Positions 35,293-43,620 of a DNA stretch of 64,000 nucleotides are shown one piece after another. Source of the stretch: Muriicola sp041358175 (lineage in GTDB: Bacteria; Bacteroidota; Bacteroidia; Flavobacteriales; Flavobacteriaceae); NCBI RefSeq assembly GCF_041358175.1, contig NZ_JBGKBE010000003.1, positions 1 to 64,000 on the forward strand, read 5' to 3'. Each line of letters opens with the position of its first letter. The first letter of the stretch is position 1. Below the pieces are notes generated by a model. That model made no database searches. It saw only the letters and a program-made list of their open reading frames with translations, and was not told the DNA's origin. The position numbers were made by a program, and so were the translations under genes.

Positions 35293-36753
35293 TTAGATTC
35301 GTTTGCGGATCAACCATAAACCTAGGAATGTAATAAGGCCGTTAAATGGAAGGAGTTCGTAACCAATTTCATATCCGCCAAGATACTCCGCTGGAAGGTA
35401 GGAAAGACCCATAACTATTAAGACGCAGGAAAGAGCAACAACCCACACCAGTCTGTCCATAATTTGGTATTTTGTAAAAATGCCGAATGCAAACAGGCCC
35501 AGCAAAGGGCCGTAAGTAAAAGTGGCTACCGTGAGGAGTCCGTCTATAACATTCCGATCAAGTACATATTTAAAACTGATCACTACCAGAATTAAAAGCA
35601 GACTCATTCCCACATGCACTTTTTTACGAAGTCGTTTTTGTTGGGAAACTTCCCTTTTCTCAATCCCCAGAAAATCTACGCAAAAGGATGTGGTCAGAGA
35701 AGTGAGCGCGCTATCGGCACTGCTGTAGGCCGCAGCGATAAGTCCCAGAATAAAGGTGGTGGCTACCACCATCCCCAATCCGCTATTAAGTGCGATCTCA
35801 GGAAAAAGAAGGTCAGATTTTGGCTCTCCGTCCATCAGGGGAAGAGCAACATCAAATCGTTCAGCGTAAATGAATAGCAGGGCGCCCAGGAGAAGAAAAA
35901 CAAGGTTTACAACGATCAGGATCAGGCTAAAGGAAACCATATTTTTCTGTGCATCCCCGAGATTTTTGCAAGTGAGGTTTTTTTGCATCATATCCTGGTC
36001 CAGACCTGTCATGCATATAGTAATAAACATCCCTCCGAGGAATGATTTTACAAAATGATTTTTCTGAAAGAAGTCGTCTGTAAAAAAGACCTGGCTGTAT
36101 TCTTTTAACTCCTCCGACTCTAAAAATTCAACAAAACCCCAGCCTAGTTTCTCATTGATGAAATAGATCGACAGACCCACGGATAAGAGCATGAAAAGTG
36201 TTTGCAGGGTATCGGTCCAAACAATCGTCTTGATTCCTCCTCTGAAGGTATAGATCCAGATCAATAAGATGGAAAGGACTACCGTAAGTTCAAAAGGGAC
36301 ATTCCAGGCGTCAAAGACAAATTGTTGTAATACAATAGCAACCAGGAAAAGCCGGAAGGATGCACCCAGCACCCTTGAGATAAAGAAAGAAACGGCCCCA
36401 ACCTTATAGCTAACGATACCAAAACGACCTTGCAGATACTCGTAAATAGAGGTTACGTTGAGCCGATAGTAGATAGGCAGGAGAATATATGCAATGACAA
36501 AATAGCCGACCAGGTAGCCAAAGACCACCTGCATATAGCTGAATTCTGATGACGCTACCCAGCCCGGAACCGAGATAAATGTAACACCAGAGAGTGAAGC
36601 CCCTATCATGCCAAAGGCAACCACAAACCAGGGAGATTTCCTGCCGGCTTTGAAAAAATCGGCATTGGAATCATTGCGTCCGGTAAGGTAGGAAATCAGG
36701 ATCAGGACCAGGAAATACGCCCCGATCAGCAGCAGAATATGGGTGGCTGTCAT
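35293..36753 (-). CDS. Sodium:solute symporter (SSS family)
   Basis: This 486-residue inner-membrane protein has about 13 hydrophobic helices. Family features include GASLSGVTFISVPGWV near residues 50-65, YRLNVTSIYEYLQGRFG, and FILGLIAAAYSSADSALTSL, which contains the conserved Ser/Thr-rich region at the sodium site. It would move a solute with sodium down its gradient, in keeping with a marine host; the solute cannot be predicted. It is divergent from recR, and the two starts overlap-free regions share only ~60 bases. Confidence 0.9.
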   Translation of the reverse strand: MTATHILLLIGAYFLVLILISYLTGRNDSNADFFKAGRKSPWFVVAFGMIGASLSGVTFISVPGWVASSEFSYMQVVFGYLVGYFVIAYILLPIYYRLNVTSIYEYLQGRFGIVSYKVGAVSFFISRVLGASFRLFLVAIVLQQFVFDAWNVPFELTVVLSILLIWIYTFRGGIKTIVWTDTLQTLFMLLSVGLSIYFINEKLGWGFVEFLESEELKEYSQVFFTDDFFQKNHFVKSFLGGMFITICMTGLDQDMMQKNLTCKNLGDAQKNMVSFSLILIVVNLVFLLLGALLFIYAERFDVALPLMDGEPKSDLLFPEIALNSGLGMVVATTFILGLIAAAYSSADSALTSLTTSFCVDFLGIEKREVSQQKRLRKKVHVGMSLLLILVVISFKYVLDRNVIDGLLTVATFTYGPLLGLFAFGIFTKYQIMDRLVWVVALSCVLIVMGLSYLPAEYLGGYEIGYELLPFNGLITFLGLWLIRKRI

Positions 36754-36798
36754 TCAAATTAATTTCCTGTGCAAAGTACAAAAAGTAAAAATAGTACG

Positions 36799-36806
36799 TA
36801 ATTTTG
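36799..36806 (+). promoter_or_regulatory. -7 promoter element before recR
   Basis: TAATTTTG is an exact match to TAnnTTTG and ends five bases before the recR ATG, so the mRNA would be almost leaderless. No -33 TTG was found at standard spacing. Confidence 0.45.
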
Positions 36807-36811
36807 CCGGT

Positions 36812-37435
36812 ATGGAATTTTCTTCTAAACTTCTTGAAAATGCCGTTTATGAAATGTCCCAATTGCCGGGTGTTGGAAAGCGTACGGCACTGCGGTTGGT
36901 TTTGCACTTGTTGAAACAACCCCAGGGACAGACTGAGAGATTGGCCAAAGCGCTGGAAAACCTTCGGAAGGAAATAAAATTCTGCAGTAACTGCCATAAT
37001 ATATCTGATGTGGCTCTTTGTGAAATTTGCGCCAACCCTAAAAGAGATCAGGGTCTGGTTTGTGTGGTGGAAGATATCCGGGACGTGATGGCGATTGAAA
37101 ATACGAGTCAGTATAACGGATTATACCACGTACTGGGAGGTAAAATCTCTCCCATGGAAGGAATAGGTCCCCAGGATCTTAGTATACAATCCCTGGTGGA
37201 AAAAGTAAAAAGTGGGGAGGTACGTGAGCTGATTTTTGCTATGAGCTCAACGATGGAAGGAGACACTACTAACTTTTATATTTACAAGCAAATACAGGAC
37301 CAGGAGCTTACAACCTCCACCATCGCAAGGGGAATTGCAGTGGGAGATGAATTAGAATTTGCTGATGAAATTACGCTGGGAAGAAGTATTGTGCAACGAA
37401 TCCCATTCGAAACTTCCTTGAAGGCGAATGGCTAA
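36812..37435 (+). CDS. recR: Recombination protein RecR
   Basis: This 207-residue protein acts with RecO in loading RecA at gaps during recombinational repair. The N-terminal helix-hairpin-helix is SQLPGVGKRTALR; the zinc finger uses C58, C61, C70 and C73; then comes the Toprim domain (VVEDIRDVMAIENT, GLYHVLGG, SSTMEGDTT) and the ending GDELEFADEITLGRS. I chose the ATG at 36812 since it gives the standard N terminus; an in-frame start at 36743 would extend it into the neighbouring symporter promoter. Confidence 0.95.
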   Translation: MEFSSKLLENAVYEMSQLPGVGKRTALRLVLHLLKQPQGQTERLAKALENLRKEIKFCSNCHNISDVALCEICANPKRDQGLVCVVEDIRDVMAIENTSQYNGLYHVLGGKISPMEGIGPQDLSIQSLVEKVKSGEVRELIFAMSSTMEGDTTNFYIYKQIQDQELTTSTIARGIAVGDELEFADEITLGRSIVQRIPFETSLKANG

Positions 37436-37470
37436 GGAATATCGAAAACTTAATAAATAGAGCAAAATTT

Positions 37471-37492
37471 TAGTATTTTTGCAAAAATACTA
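37471..37492 (+). promoter_or_regulatory. Perfect 22-bp palindrome on the E2 promoter
   Basis: TAGTATTTTTG (37471-37481) and its exact complement CAAAAATACTA (37482-37492) are joined without a spacer. The left arm contains TATTTTTG (37474-37481), an exact -7 promoter element 37 bases before the E2 ATG. A protein binding the palindrome would cover the promoter, so it may be an operator. Confidence 0.5.
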
Positions 37493-37518
37493 TACTAAAC
37501 AAGTCCCTTTATAAGAAT

Positions 37519-38877
37519 ATGTCAAAATTCGAATTAAAACTACCACAAATGGGGGAAAGTGTAGCGGAAGCTACCCTTACTTCATGGCTTAAGGAAGTCG
37601 GCGACACCATAGACATGGATGAGGCCGTATTTGAAATCGCTACAGATAAGGTAGACTCGGAGGTTCCAAGCGAGGTGGAAGGAGTATTGGTGGAAAAGCT
37701 GTTTGAGATAGACGACGTTATAAAAGTAGGGCAGACCGTTGCTATAATTGAAACCGAAGGAGATTCAGCATTGGATTCCTCCCCGGATGTGGAAATAAAA
37801 AAAGAGGAAGAAGCTGTGCCCGAAGAAGTAACTGCAGCCGTTGAACAACCCTTAATACAGGCTAAAGAAACGGTGGCTGCGCCAACAGCAGACTATTCAT
37901 CTTCAGAACGATTTTATTCTCCTCTTGTGAAGAATATTGCCAAGCAGGAATCTATCTCTCTTGAGGAGCTCGATTCCATAGAGGGTTCCGGTCTTGAAGG
38001 ACGAGTAACGAAAAACGATATCCTCTCGTATATTGAAAAAAGGAAAAATGGGAATGAAGAAAAAACCAAGGCTGTTGAACAACCCATAGAACCTAAAGCC
38101 GAGACTAAAATAGAAGCACCCATATCGGCCGATATACCTCATAAGGTAAGCACGGCCCAGGCGAGTGGAGCTGATGAAGTGATACCGATGACGCGCATGG
38201 GTAAACTTATCGCTCAACATATGACCGACAGTATTTCAACTTCTGCTCATGTTCAAAGCTTTATTGAGGTTGATGTCACCAAAGTGGTTAACTGGCGTAA
38301 CAAAGTAAAAGAGTCATTTGAGAAACGTGAAGGCGAGAAACTAACCTTTACCCCGATATTTATGGAAGCCGTGGCCAAAGCCCTGAAAAAGTTTCCCATG
38401 GTCAATATCTCGGTTAGCGGGGATAATGTGATCAAAAAGAAAAATATCAATATTGGAATGGCGGCAGCCCTTCCCGATGGAAACCTGATTGTTCCAGTCA
38501 TAAAAAATGCGGATCAGCTCAACCTGGTTGGCATGGCAAAGGTTGTGAACGATCTTGCCCACCGGTCCAGGACCAATAACCTAAAACCCGACGAAATCAA
38601 AGACGGTACCTATACCGTGACCAATGTGGGAACTTTTGGCAGTGTCTTCGGCACCCCCATTATTAATCAGCCCCAGGTAGGCATACTGGCCTTAGGAGCT
38701 ATCCGAAAAGTTCCTTCTGTTATCGAGACTTCGGAAGGCGACTTTATTGGTATCAGAAGTAAAATGTTCCTCTCCCACAGCTATGATCACAGGGTGGTGA
38801 ATGGCGCGCTGGGAGGTATGTTTGTCAAAGCCGTGGCAGATTATCTGGAAGATTGGGATACTGAACGGGAAATCTGA
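37519..38877 (+). CDS. 2-oxo acid dehydrogenase E2 (dihydrolipoyl acyltransferase)
   Basis: This 452-residue core enzyme of a 2-oxo acid dehydrogenase complex carries acyl groups from E1 to CoA. It has one N-terminal lipoyl domain (lipoylated K44 in EIATDKVDSEVP), a linker with Glu/Ala/Pro, a peripheral subunit-binding domain (about 133-173; VKNIAKQESISLEELDSIEG, then RVTKNDILSYIEK), a second linker and the catalytic domain from about 215, ending with HSYDHRVVNGALGG (His/Asp active site). The MGESVAEAT motif suits the branched-chain or 2-oxoglutarate type rather than pyruvate, but no E1 gene is adjacent. The promoter region holds a 22-bp palindrome. Confidence 0.93.
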   Translation: MSKFELKLPQMGESVAEATLTSWLKEVGDTIDMDEAVFEIATDKVDSEVPSEVEGVLVEKLFEIDDVIKVGQTVAIIETEGDSALDSSPDVEIKKEEEAVPEEVTAAVEQPLIQAKETVAAPTADYSSSERFYSPLVKNIAKQESISLEELDSIEGSGLEGRVTKNDILSYIEKRKNGNEEKTKAVEQPIEPKAETKIEAPISADIPHKVSTAQASGADEVIPMTRMGKLIAQHMTDSISTSAHVQSFIEVDVTKVVNWRNKVKESFEKREGEKLTFTPIFMEAVAKALKKFPMVNISVSGDNVIKKKNINIGMAAALPDGNLIVPVIKNADQLNLVGMAKVVNDLAHRSRTNNLKPDEIKDGTYTVTNVGTFGSVFGTPIINQPQVGILALGAIRKVPSVIETSEGDFIGIRSKMFLSHSYDHRVVNGALGGMFVKAVADYLEDWDTEREI

Positions 38878-38925
38878 TTTTTTCCGTAACGGGAGTAAGA
38901 ATCTGCAACACGCAAAATCAAGGAA

Positions 38926-39699
38926 ATGAAATTAAACCTCAGCAAGCCTATCTGCTTTTTCGACCTCGAGACCACTGGTACTAATGTAGCAAAGGACAGA
39001 ATAGTAGAGATATCCATTCTCAAAGTCATACCTAATGGGGAGAAAGAACAGCGTACCTGGCTGGTGAATCCAGAATGTGAAATTCCTGAAAATGTGGTCG
39101 CCATCCATGGTATTTCTAATGAAATGGTGGCGAACGAGCCCACTTTTGCCGAGTTGTCCAAGGAGATATATCAGTTTATAAAGGAGAGTGATCTGGCCGG
39201 ATTTAATTCAGATCGCTTTGATATTCCACTACTGGCAGAGGAGATGTTACGGGCCGGTGTTGATTTTGACATGAAGAACATGGTTTCTGTTGATGTTCAA
39301 ACGATTTTTCACAAAATGGAACAGCGTACACTCTCGGCTGCATATAAATTCTATTGTGACAAGGAACTGGTGGGAGCCCATGGGGCAAAGGCTGATACCG
39401 AGGCTACTTACGAGGTTCTCCTGGCTCAGTTAGACCGCTACCCCGATCTGGAAAATAATATTAAAAAACTGGCAGATTTTTCGACCTATCGCCAGAATGC
39501 AGATTTTGCCGGATTTATTGGCTTTGACGAGGATGAGGAGGAAATTTTCACCTTTGGAAAACACAAGGGAAAGAAGGTGAGTGTGGTGCTGGAAGAAGAG
39601 CCGGGTTATTTTGGTTGGATCCTGAATGCAGATTTTCCCCTCTATACCAAAAAGGTACTTACTCAGATCAAACTAAGAAAGCTTAACAATAAACTCTAG
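38926..39699 (+). CDS. DEDDh 3'-5' exonuclease with C-terminal ExoX-like tail
   Basis: This 257-residue protein contains a DnaQ-type exonuclease domain (about 8-175): Asp/Glu pair in CFFDLETTGTN, HGISNEMV, Asp in GFNSDRFDIPLLAEE and the final His/Asp in GAHGAKADTEATYEV. It is complete for catalysis. A separate C-terminal module of ~65 residues, IFTFGKHKGKKVSVVLEEE then PGYFGWILNADFPLYTKKV, resembles the quorum- or DUF3820-like tail of exodeoxyribonuclease X relatives. It is probably a single-strand DNA proofreading or repair enzyme rather than the Pol III epsilon subunit. It starts a run of four closely spaced plus-strand genes to cinA. Confidence 0.9.
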   Translation: MKLNLSKPICFFDLETTGTNVAKDRIVEISILKVIPNGEKEQRTWLVNPECEIPENVVAIHGISNEMVANEPTFAELSKEIYQFIKESDLAGFNSDRFDIPLLAEEMLRAGVDFDMKNMVSVDVQTIFHKMEQRTLSAAYKFYCDKELVGAHGAKADTEATYEVLLAQLDRYPDLENNIKKLADFSTYRQNADFAGFIGFDEDEEEIFTFGKHKGKKVSVVLEEEPGYFGWILNADFPLYTKKVLTQIKLRKLNNKL

Positions 39700-39710
39700 T
39701 AGGCAGCAAG

Positions 39711-40322
39711 ATGAAGATTATTTGCATCGGACGAAATTATGCTGATCACATTAAGGAACTGTCTAATGAACGTCCGGCTGATCCGGTGGTTTTCATTAAA
39801 CCCGACTCGGCCGTATTGCCTAAGGAGCAGGCATTTTATATTCCCGAGTTTACCAGGGAGGTTCACTATGAAGTTGAGGTCTTGGTGAAAATAAAAAAAG
39901 TAGGAAAACATATTGACACCCGATTTGCTCATAAATACTACGATGAGATCGGTCTGGGAATTGATTTTACTGCCCGCGATCTGCAGGCAAAGCTCAAAGA
40001 AAAAGGCCTGCCCTGGGAAAAAGCCAAGGGTTTTGATGGTGCAGCTGTCATTGGAAAGTGGTTGCCTAAAAACCAGTTTGAGGATCTGGAACAACTGAAT
40101 TTCGACCTGTCAAAAAACGGGGAAGTGGTGCAGGAGGGAAATACTTCAGATATGTTGTGGTCGGTTGATGAACTTATCAGCTATATCTCTCATTATTTTA
40201 CTTTAAAAAAGGGTGATATTATCTTCACGGGCACACCTGCAGGTGTTGGCAAAGTAAGTCCAAATGATTACCTTTCCGGCAAATTGGAGGGCACCGAAAT
40301 GTTTCGGATAAATATAAAGTAG
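39711..40322 (+). CDS. Fumarylacetoacetate hydrolase-family protein
   Basis: This 203-residue FAH-superfamily enzyme begins ICIGRNYADHIKEL and contains the metal-binding acidic residues in HYEVEVLVKI and GIDFTARDLQ, then ITGTPAGVGKV-like TGTPAGVGKV near the C terminus. Short members of this group hydrolyse or isomerise 2-oxo acids, or act as oxaloacetate decarboxylases or acylpyruvases. The substrate here cannot be named. The start follows the exonuclease gene by 11 bases, and the next gene begins immediately after its stop. Confidence 0.9.
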   Translation: MKIICIGRNYADHIKELSNERPADPVVFIKPDSAVLPKEQAFYIPEFTREVHYEVEVLVKIKKVGKHIDTRFAHKYYDEIGLGIDFTARDLQAKLKEKGLPWEKAKGFDGAAVIGKWLPKNQFEDLEQLNFDLSKNGEVVQEGNTSDMLWSVDELISYISHYFTLKKGDIIFTGTPAGVGKVSPNDYLSGKLEGTEMFRINIK

Positions 40323-40661
40323 ATGATCTATAGTCTGGATAAATTAAATGAGATGGCAGATGGGGACAATGATTTTGTCCTGTCTGTAATTACGGTTTTC
40401 CTGGAAGAGGTGCCTCAGGATCTTGAGGATCTGGAAAAAGCCATAGATGAAGGGGACTATGAGAATGTCTATCAGTTAGCCCATAAAATTAAACCCAATG
40501 TGGATATCCTCGGTATGGAGCAAACCCGCGCCATAGCACTCGAGATTGAAACCCTGGGAAAGGATGTGAAAAATAAAGATCTTATTGAAGAAAAATTTCC
40601 CGCTTTAAAGAAAGATATTCATCAGGTTATTGGCGAGTTGCGCAAAGATTTTGAGGTATAA
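40323..40661 (+). CDS. Histidine phosphotransfer (Hpt) domain protein
   Basis: This 112-residue protein is a four-helix Hpt domain with the phosphorylated His54 in QLAHKIKPNVDILGM. It carries phosphoryl groups between a hybrid histidine kinase and a response regulator. There is no kinase or receiver gene nearby, so its partner is encoded elsewhere. The start directly follows the FAH gene stop, and its stop shares one base with the cinA ATG (TAATG), giving a coupled operon. Confidence 0.93.
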   Translation: MIYSLDKLNEMADGDNDFVLSVITVFLEEVPQDLEDLEKAIDEGDYENVYQLAHKIKPNVDILGMEQTRAIALEIETLGKDVKNKDLIEEKFPALKKDIHQVIGELRKDFEV

Positions 40662-41908
40662 TGCTTGCTGAAATAATTACCATTGGTGATGAAATTCTGA
40701 TCGGCCAGATCGTCGACACCAATTCTGCTTACATCGCGACTGAGTTTAATAAATTCGGTATTTCAGTCTACCAAATCACTTCTGTACAAGACGAAAAAGA
40801 ACATATTCTCAAGGCCCTTGAAGAAGCCTCGGGCAGGGCCCAGCTCATTATCTTAACCGGGGGTCTCGGCCCTACAAAAGATGACATAACCAAGCTCACC
40901 CTTTGTGAATACTTTAATGATACAATGGTACTCAATGAAGAAGTACTGCAACATATAGAGTATTTATTTAAAACATACATATCTACTCCCATTTCTGAAG
41001 TAAACCGAAAACAGGCACATCTTCCGTCCCGTGCGGAGGTGTTGCATAACAGGTACGGGACAGCGCCAGGGATGTGGATAGAAGATAAGGACAAGATTTT
41101 CGTATCACTCCCCGGAGTGCCTTATGAAATGAAAGAATTGATGTCGAAATATGTGCTGCCCAAAATCGCGGAAAAATACAATACCCCGTTTATTTTGCAT
41201 AAAACCCTGATGACATACGGGTTGGGGGAAAGCGCAATCGCTGAACGTATTGCTGATATTGAAGACAGTTTACCTTCTTACATAAAACTGGCATATTTAC
41301 CCAATTTGGGGAAAGTACGCCTTCGCCTTACAGCCAAAGGACCCGATAAAAAGGTGTTGGAAGAAGGAGTTAAGGAAGTTACTGCCAGGATCTATGATAC
41401 CATAGGGGAACTTATTTCAGGAGAAGAAGAGGATGGAGTTCTGGAGGCTGTGGTTGGAAAATTACTGCTTTCGAAAAATAAGACCATAGCAACCGCCGAG
41501 AGTTTTACCGGAGGGAAGATTGCTGAACAAATTACTGCTATTCCCGGCGCATCGGGATATTTTGTGGGGGGAGTTGTAGGCTACGCGACCAGAACAAAGA
41601 TCGATATACTCAAGGTGCCACAGGCACTCATTGAAAAGCATTCGGTTGTAAGTGCCGAGGTGGCTTCCGTGATGGCTGAGAATATTCGTACTCTTATGAA
41701 TTCGGATATCGGGATTGCCACTACAGGAAATGCCGGACCTACCAAAGGCGATTCAGATGCTCCTATTGGAACAGTATATATAGCGATATCTAGTGATAAG
41801 GGTATTCGGGTGGAACATTTTTCAATGGGAAACCATCGAGTGAGGATCGTACAGAAAGGGGTTCATAAAGCCCTGGAAATGTTGCGTGAAGAAATTTTAA
41901 AATTCTGA
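40661..41908 (+). CDS. cinA: CinA family nicotinamide-nucleotide amidase
   Basis: This 415-residue protein has an N-terminal MoaB/MogA-like domain (about 1-170: IITIGDEILIGQIVDTNSAY, TGGLGPTKDD) that in relatives hydrolyses ADP-ribose, and a C-terminal PncC domain (about 255-415: ATAESFTGGKIAEQITAIPG then NAGPTKGDSDAPIGTV) that deamidates NMN in NAD+ salvage. Both parts look intact and length is normal. The ATG overlaps the Hpt stop. It is followed by rpmB with its own promoter. Confidence 0.95.
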   Translation: MLAEIITIGDEILIGQIVDTNSAYIATEFNKFGISVYQITSVQDEKEHILKALEEASGRAQLIILTGGLGPTKDDITKLTLCEYFNDTMVLNEEVLQHIEYLFKTYISTPISEVNRKQAHLPSRAEVLHNRYGTAPGMWIEDKDKIFVSLPGVPYEMKELMSKYVLPKIAEKYNTPFILHKTLMTYGLGESAIAERIADIEDSLPSYIKLAYLPNLGKVRLRLTAKGPDKKVLEEGVKEVTARIYDTIGELISGEEEDGVLEAVVGKLLLSKNKTIATAESFTGGKIAEQITAIPGASGYFVGGVVGYATRTKIDILKVPQALIEKHSVVSAEVASVMAENIRTLMNSDIGIATTGNAGPTKGDSDAPIGTVYIAISSDKGIRVEHFSMGNHRVRIVQKGVHKALEMLREEILKF

Positions 41909-41917
41909 AAAAGATTT

Positions 41918-41947
41918 TTGCTCTTCCGTGAAAATGACGTAAATTTG
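41918..41947 (+). promoter_or_regulatory. Flavobacterial promoter for rpmB
   Basis: TTG at 41918-41920, a 19-base spacer and TAAATTTG at 41940-41947 form a full -33/-7 pair. The leader to the rpmB ATG is about 30 nt. It overlaps no coding sequence after the cinA stop at 41908. Confidence 0.8.
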
Positions 41948-41980
41948 CATCCTGTTTTAAACAATGTAAAGTAGAGCACC

Positions 41981-42217
41981 ATGTCTAAAGTTTGCGAAAT
42001 TACCGGGAAGAGGGCGATGTTCGGAAATAATGTATCGTTTTCGATCAATAAAACCAGAAGGAGATTTGACGTAAATCTTTCCAAGAAGAGATTCTATATT
42101 CCTGAGGAAGATCGTTGGATCACTTTAAAAGTATCGGCAAGGGCTCTTAAAAGCATTCACAAAAAAGGAATCTCTGCCGTTTTGAAAGAAGCGCGTCAGA
42201 ACGGAATATTAAAGTAA
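41981..42217 (+). CDS. rpmB: 50S ribosomal protein L28
   Basis: This 78-residue protein of the large ribosomal subunit matches L28 by SKVCEITGKRAMFGNNVSFS, KTRRRFDVNL and the C-terminal RALKSIHKKGISAVL. Length and basic composition are standard. It heads the conserved Bacteroidetes cluster L28-L33-DUF4295-ftsY and has a clear promoter. Confidence 0.97.
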   Translation: MSKVCEITGKRAMFGNNVSFSINKTRRRFDVNLSKKRFYIPEEDRWITLKVSARALKSIHKKGISAVLKEARQNGILK

Positions 42218-42236
42218 GCCAATAAATTAGCGTACC

Positions 42237-42419
42237 ATGGCAAAAAAAGGAAATAGGGTTCAGGTAATCCTGGAATGTACAGAACATAAAGAATCCGGAA
42301 TGCCCGGAACTTCCAGGTATATTACTACCAAGAATAAAAAGAATACTCCGGACCGCCTGGAGATCAAGAAATTCAACCCCATTCTGAAAAGAATGACAGT
42401 TCATAAAGAGATAAAGTAA
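42237..42419 (+). CDS. rpmG: 50S ribosomal protein L33
   Basis: This 60-residue protein matches L33 by AKKGNRVQVILECTEHKESG then TTKNKKNTPDRLEIKKFNP. Only one cysteine remains, so this is a zinc-free (C-minus) form. It follows rpmB by 19 bases and precedes a 49-residue DUF4295 gene. Confidence 0.97.
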   Translation: MAKKGNRVQVILECTEHKESGMPGTSRYITTKNKKNTPDRLEIKKFNPILKRMTVHKEIK

Positions 42420-42425
42420 GAAGAC

Positions 42426-42575
42426 ATGGCAAAGAAGACCGTAGCAACCCTTCAGGGAAAATCAAAAAGATTGACCAAAGCGATAAAAATGGTGAAGTCG
42501 CCTAAAAGTGGCGCTTATACCTTCGTTGAGTCTGTAATGCCGCCTGAGATGGTGAACGAATGGCTGGCTAAATAA
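42426..42575 (+). CDS. DUF4295-family small basic protein
   Basis: A 49-residue ORF beginning AKKTVATLQGKSKRLTKAIK and ending MVNEWLAK. It lies six bases after the rpmG stop, and the position plus the basic, Lys-rich composition match the DUF4295 family, nearly always found between rpmG and ftsY in Flavobacteriia. It is probably ribosome-associated, but that is inferred from neighbours and charge. A terminator follows. Confidence 0.88.
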   Translation: MAKKTVATLQGKSKRLTKAIKMVKSPKSGAYTFVESVMPPEMVNEWLAK

Positions 42576-42598
42576 TAGTAAGCTCTTATAAACGAAAT

Positions 42599-42628
42599 AA
42601 GCCGCTCTCTCAGGATAGCGGCTTTTTT
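42599..42628 (+). terminator. Terminator after the rpmB-rpmG-DUF4295 operon
   Basis: AAGCCGCT (42599-42606) and AGCGGCTT (42617-42624) form an 8-bp stem with a 10-base loop, followed by a run of T to 42628. It lies 23 bases past the DUF4295 stop. Confidence 0.85.
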
Positions 42629-42666
42629 ATTTCTTATATTTGAAGCTGCCATAGAATAGCCGTCGC

Positions 42667-43620
42667 ATGAGTATTTTTAAAAAAATATTTTCTTCCGAGA
42701 AAAAAGAAAGCCTCGACAAAGGACTGGAAAAAACCAAAACCAGTTTTTTTTCCAAATTGGGTAAAGCTGTAGCAGGGAAATCGAAAGTTGATGATGAAGT
42801 TCTCGACAACCTGGAAGAGGTGCTGGTTACTTCGGATGTAGGTGTAAATACCACGCTTAAGATTATTGAAAGAATTGAAGAGCGGGTTGCAGCCGACAAG
42901 TATCTGGGGACCGAAGAGTTGAACTCAATTTTAAGGGAAGAAATCGCCGGCTTACTCTCTGAAACTCATACAGGCGAGGATACTGATTTTGTACTGCCCG
43001 CTGATAAGAAGCCCTATGTAATTATGGTAGTGGGCGTAAACGGAGTAGGAAAGACCACTACTATTGGAAAGCTGGCTTATCAATTTAAGAAGAAGGGACA
43101 TTCAGTGGTCCTGGGTGCTGCAGATACTTTCAGGGCAGCTGCCATAGATCAGCTTCAGGTTTGGGCCGATCGGGTCGAAGTTCCAATAGTTAAGCAAAAA
43201 ATGGGAAGTGACCCTGCTTCAGTGGCTTTTGATACCCTGAATGCTGCCAAAGCTAAAGAGGCTGATGTAGTACTTATTGATACTGCCGGACGCCTTCACA
43301 ATAAGGTGAACTTGATGAACGAACTAAGCAAGGTAAAACGTGTGATGCAGAAGGTGGTTCCCGATGCACCCCACGAGGTATTACTCGTCCTCGACGGATC
43401 AACTGGGCAAAATGCCTTTGAACAGGCAAAACAGTTCACCAAAGCTACGGAGGTTAGTTCCCTGGCCGTAACAAAACTCGATGGGACCGCTAAAGGCGGC
43501 GTGGTAATCGGAATCTCAGACCAGTTTCAAATCCCTGTGAAATACATCGGGGTTGGAGAAAGGATTGAAGATCTGCAGGTATTCAATAAATTCGAATTTG
43601 TAGACTCATTCTTTAGTTGA
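42667..43620 (+). CDS. ftsY: Signal recognition particle receptor FtsY
   Basis: This 317-residue GTPase docks the signal recognition particle and nascent membrane proteins at the inner membrane. The N domain (to about 100) is followed by the G domain with GVNGVGKT (123-130), DTAGRL, TKLDGTAKGG and the C-terminal GVGERIEDLQVFNKFEFVDS. The long acidic A domain seen in E. coli is missing, as in most Bacteroidetes. The stop TGA overlaps the TTG start of the next gene. Confidence 0.97.
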   Translation: MSIFKKIFSSEKKESLDKGLEKTKTSFFSKLGKAVAGKSKVDDEVLDNLEEVLVTSDVGVNTTLKIIERIEERVAADKYLGTEELNSILREEIAGLLSETHTGEDTDFVLPADKKPYVIMVVGVNGVGKTTTIGKLAYQFKKKGHSVVLGAADTFRAAAIDQLQVWADRVEVPIVKQKMGSDPASVAFDTLNAAKAKEADVVLIDTAGRLHNKVNLMNELSKVKRVMQKVVPDAPHEVLLVLDGSTGQNAFEQAKQFTKATEVSSLAVTKLDGTAKGGVVIGISDQFQIPVKYIGVGERIEDLQVFNKFEFVDSFFS

